Assembly (NCBI GenBank): GCA_963848675.1
Contig: CAWKEY010000044.1
Coordinates: 340,553-404,552, forward strand
From: CAWKEY01 sp963848675
GTDB taxonomy: Bacteria > Pseudomonadota > Gammaproteobacteria > Methylococcales > Methylomonadaceae
DNA: 64,000 bases
Direction: 5' to 3'
Shown here: piece after piece, positions 61,307 to 64,000 of the stretch
Layout of the letters: each line of letters starts with the position of its first letter
Position numbering within the stretch: position 1 is the stretch's first letter
Made by a program: the position numbers and the translations under genes
Notes under the pieces: model-generated
The model's database searches: none
Seen by the model: the letters and a program-made list of their open reading frames with translations, nothing else
Told to the model about the DNA's origin: nothing

Positions 61307-63483
61307 TGTCCCCCACATTACCTTCAGCACCCAACCTTTTTGGCTACCGCAAATACTGGGCGCAGCGCTTTGGCGTAGCTTCTCTATTGCCGATGAGCAA
61401 ACAAGAAATGGATGAACTGGGCTGGGATAGCTGCGATGTCGTTCTGGTGACAGGTGATGCCTATATCGATCACCCCAGCTTCGGCATGGCGCTGATTGGC
61501 CGGTTGCTTGAAGCCCAGGGCTTTCGAGTCGGCATTATCTCTCAGCCCGACTGGAGCAGTGCCGACGATTTCAAAAAACTCGGCCGCCCCAACCTGTTTT
61601 TTGGGGTGACCGGCGGCAACATGGATTCGATGGTCAACCGCTATACCTCAGACAAGAAAATCCGCTCCAACGATGCCTATACCGCCGATGGCGCTGCCGG
61701 CAAACGTCCTGACCGCGCCGTCAACGTGTATTCGCACCGCTGCCGGGAAGCCTACAAAAACGTACCCATTATCATCGGCGGCATCGAAGCCAGCTTGCGG
61801 CGCATAGCGCATTACGACTACTGGTCGGATCAGGTACGCAAATCCGTCCTGCTGGATTCCAAAGCCGACCTGCTGGTTTACGGCAACGGCGAACGTCAGA
61901 TCGTCGAAATCGCCCATCGCCTGGCCGGCGGCGAAGCCATCACGGAACTCAAAGGCATCCGCGGCACCGTCCATTTTGTCAATCAGATTCCCGCCGGCTG
62001 GTCTGTTAAAGACTCGACCGATATAGACAAACCCGGGTCGGTCATGCCGCCCCAGGATCCTTATCAGGAACAACCGGCTTGCGAAGTCAACAATAGCGCC
62101 GGCAATGCCGGTGAAAAAGTCATTCAGTTTGATAAACACCTGCTCAGAAATCAGCGCGCGCAAACCGTAATTCGTCTGCCTGCTTATGAAGCCGTAAAAG
62201 TCGATCCGATCCTGTACGCGCATGCATCGCGCGTCATGCATGGGGAAACCAATCCGGGCAATGCCCGCGCGCTGATACAGCAACACGGCCAGCGTCAGCT
62301 ATGGGTTAACCCACCGCCCATCCCGCTCACCACCAAAGAAATGGACGGCGTCTTCGATCTGCCCTACTCGCGGCTGCCGCACAAACACTACGGCAACGCC
62401 AACGTGCCCGCGTTCGAGATGATCCAGCATTCCGTCAACATCCTGCGCGGCTGTTTCGGCGGCTGCTCGTTCTGCTCCATTACCGAACATGAAGGCCGTA
62501 TCATTCAAAGCCGCTCGGAAGATTCCATCATCAGAGAAATAGAGGCCATACGCGACACCTCACCCGCTTTCACCGGCCATATCTCCGATTTGGGCGGCCC
62601 CACCGCCAATATGTACCGGCTGGCCTGCAAGGACGAAACAATCGAAGCCGCCTGCCGCAAGCCATCCTGCGTCTATCCCGGCATTTGCCCGAATCTGAAC
62701 ACCGATCACAGCTCGTTGATCAAACTCTATCGCCGGGCCCGCGCCCTGCCCGGCATCAAGAAAATCTTCATCGCCTCCGGCCTGCGCTACGATCTGGCCG
62801 TGGAATCGCCCGAATACGTCAAGGAACTGGTCACCCATCATGTCGGCGGCTATCTTAAAATTGCCCCGGAACATACCGAGCAAGGACCTTTATCGAAAAT
62901 GATGAAACCGGGCATGGGCACTTATGACCGCTTCAAAGCGATGTTCGACAAATATTCCAAAGAAGCCGGCAAGGAGCAGTATCTGATACCTTACTTTATC
63001 GCCGCCCATCCCGGCACGACCGATGAAGACATGCTCAATCTGGCCTTATGGCTGAAACGCAATGGCTTCAGAGCCGATCAAGTGCAGGCCTTCCTGCCCT
63101 CGCCCATGTCCATCGCCACCGCCATGTACCACTCCGGCAAAGACACCCTGCGCAAGGTCAGCCGCCAAGCGGACGACATCGCCATACCCAAAAGCTTTAA
63201 ACAACGCCGACTGCACAAAGCCTTCCTGCGCTATCACGACCCCAAAAACTGGCCCTTATTACGCGATGCCTTAAAAGCCATGGGCCGTAGCGAGCTCATT
63301 GGCAACGGCAAGCAACACCTAGTGCCCTCCTTCCAGCCCAAAGGCACCGCGGATGCCACTGAACACCTTAAGACAGCAACGCAGCATTTTAAAACCAAAT
63401 ATACCGGCTTTGAAAATCCCCGCGAAAGCAAAAGCCGCCGCATTGCAGGCAACAAAAACAAGCCCGGAAGAAAGCAAAAATAG
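61303..63483 (+). CDS. ygiQ: YgiQ-family radical SAM protein
   Basis: 726 residues, the family length. N-terminal region like cobalamin-type domains (WDSCDVVLVTGDAYIDHPSF), then the radical SAM core with the 4Fe-4S motif RGCFGGCSFCSITEHEGR (CxxxCxxC). Further landmarks are GHISDLGGPTANMYRLACK and YLKIAPEHTEQGPLSKMMKP. The C-terminal ~60 residues are basic. The function of YgiQ is not established. Coupled to the preceding aminopropyltransferase-like gene. Confidence 0.94.
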   Translation: MMSPTLPSAPNLFGYRKYWAQRFGVASLLPMSKQEMDELGWDSCDVVLVTGDAYIDHPSFGMALIGRLLEAQGFRVGIISQPDWSSADDFKKLGRPNLFFGVTGGNMDSMVNRYTSDKKIRSNDAYTADGAAGKRPDRAVNVYSHRCREAYKNVPIIIGGIEASLRRIAHYDYWSDQVRKSVLLDSKADLLVYGNGERQIVEIAHRLAGGEAITELKGIRGTVHFVNQIPAGWSVKDSTDIDKPGSVMPPQDPYQEQPACEVNNSAGNAGEKVIQFDKHLLRNQRAQTVIRLPAYEAVKVDPILYAHASRVMHGETNPGNARALIQQHGQRQLWVNPPPIPLTTKEMDGVFDLPYSRLPHKHYGNANVPAFEMIQHSVNILRGCFGGCSFCSITEHEGRIIQSRSEDSIIREIEAIRDTSPAFTGHISDLGGPTANMYRLACKDETIEAACRKPSCVYPGICPNLNTDHSSLIKLYRRARALPGIKKIFIASGLRYDLAVESPEYVKELVTHHVGGYLKIAPEHTEQGPLSKMMKPGMGTYDRFKAMFDKYSKEAGKEQYLIPYFIAAHPGTTDEDMLNLALWLKRNGFRADQVQAFLPSPMSIATAMYHSGKDTLRKVSRQADDIAIPKSFKQRRLHKAFLRYHDPKNWPLLRDALKAMGRSELIGNGKQHLVPSFQPKGTADATEHLKTATQHFKTKYTGFENPRESKSRRIAGNKNKPGRKQK

Positions 63484-63518
63484 TTGTCCAAAACGCTAGG
63501 CAAAAAATAATTGTTGTG

Positions 63519-63524
63519 TATAAT
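63519..63524 (+). promoter_or_regulatory. -10 box of tRNA-Thr
   Basis: Perfect TATAAT, 12 bases before the mature tRNA 5' end; no strong -35 is seen at 17 bases upstream. Confidence 0.6.
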
Positions 63525-63536
63525 GCGCACTTCTTT

Positions 63537-63612
63537 GCTGGTGTAGCTCAGTTGGTAGAGCAGCTGATTTGTAATCAGCCGGTCGCGGGTTCGAGTCCCA
63601 TCACCAGCTCCA
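63537..63612 (+). tRNA. tRNA-Thr (anticodon TGT)
   Basis: 76 bases with acceptor stem GCTGGTG/CACCAGC, D-arm GCTCAGTTGGTAGAGC, anticodon arm CTGATTTGTAATCAG with TGT, T-arm GCGGGTTCGAGTCCC and an encoded CCA at 63610-63612. Reads ACA (and ACG by wobble). Confidence 0.97.
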
Positions 63613-63616
63613 AAGA

Positions 63617-63655
63617 ATTCAAAGGCTTAGGTATTTTTACCTAGGCTTTTTTATT
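63617..63655 (+). terminator. Intrinsic terminator after tRNA-Thr
   Basis: AAAGGCTTAGGTA, TTTT, TACCTAGGCTTTTTTA: a long near-perfect stem ending in T-rich sequence. Confidence 0.85.
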
Positions 63656-63675
63656 TGTGGTCACTTTGTGGTCAC
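63654..63675. repeat. Tandem 11-base direct repeat downstream of tRNA-Thr
   Basis: TTTGTGGTCAC occurs twice head to tail (63654-63664, 63665-63675). The rest of the window to 64000 shows no gene on either strand. Such repeats beside a tRNA 3' end can be remains of an integrated element's attachment site. Confidence 0.55.
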
Positions 63676-64000
63676 ATTGCTTATCTGTAAATTCCACTCT
63701 AAGCTAGCCACTCATGATATTTATCGCAGCCGTTCATAATTGCTGTAAAACTGCCACCTGGAACACGAAAAAGAGAAAATGAACGGAATAAGCCCTGGCT
63801 AAGTACAACCGAACAAGCAAGGCCTATGAGTTTTACAAAACAGCAGTGGCTCGATGAATGGGTACTGAATTGTCACTAATAATCGTGTTTCTATGAATAA
63901 CAGCAAGACCAAAACGTGATTCGAGTTTCACAAATGCGGCACCCGAAATCTTAACGGCAAGACATGCCATTTTAGCCAGTAGTAACGTGGTAGCGTCTGC

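Noticed and set aside
1..64000. CRISPR array
   Set aside because: No regularly spaced direct repeats with spacers were seen; the repeats present are REP palindromes and dispersed elements.

Overview
The window looks like the chromosome of a gammaproteobacterial methanotroph (Methylobacter/Methylomonas-like; the genus is inferred). The main evidence is a long tetrahydromethanopterin/methanofuran C1-transfer cluster with fae, mch and a beta-RFAP synthase, together with a four-gene sucrose cluster ending in amylosucrase, as found in methanotrophs. Ordinary gammaproteobacterial genes (aroC-prmB, ssrA, YgiQ, PrmB) agree with this.

Layout. 1-9.7 kb is a sulfur region: the tail of a CysA-like sulfate-transport ATPase, a decayed cysB, alanine dehydrogenase, a YeeE/YedE transporter pair, cysK, a serine acetyltransferase, a family 2A encapsulin shell protein, and a cysteine desulfurase whose N-terminal half is a long array of roughly 63-residue repeats that probably anchors it inside the shell. 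Near-identical, covarying hairpin-plus-terminator leaders precede cysK and the encapsulin gene. 10.1-14.5 kb is a four-gene tripartite exporter. 14.5-20.4 kb (minus strand) is sps-spp-fructokinase-amylosucrase. 20.5-22.5 kb holds an IS66 remnant and a CPA2 antiporter.

22.5-36.7 kb is the C1 cofactor block: a nucleotidyltransferase-like gene, a HAD hydrolase, beta-RFAP synthase, a CorA-type channel, an ATP-grasp domain fused in frame to Mch, a RimK-like ATP-grasp protein, a CitG-like protein, Fae, a HisA-like protein, MfnD-, MfnF- and MfnE-like genes, pabB and an unknown coiled-coil protein. Together these make the cofactors and carry out the first steps of formaldehyde oxidation. 36.7-42.8 kb has a lipoprotein, two coupled GTPases, tmRNA, a broken IS4-type transposase and a secreted protein.

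42.9-51.4 kb is a type I restriction-modification locus carrying an MntA/HepT toxin-antitoxin pair and a REP-associated transposase that contains its own REP palindromes. hsdM is broken by two single-base shifts and a REP. 51.5-64 kb holds aroC, prmB, an HDOD protein, a FliK-like protein, a TPR lipoprotein, an Hsp70-like/DUF2760 pair, a spermidine-synthase-like protein, YgiQ and tRNA-Thr.

The most interesting parts are the encapsulin/desulfurase compartment with its paired structured leaders, the ATP-grasp::Mch fusion, and the REP/RAYT system inside the damaged restriction locus.
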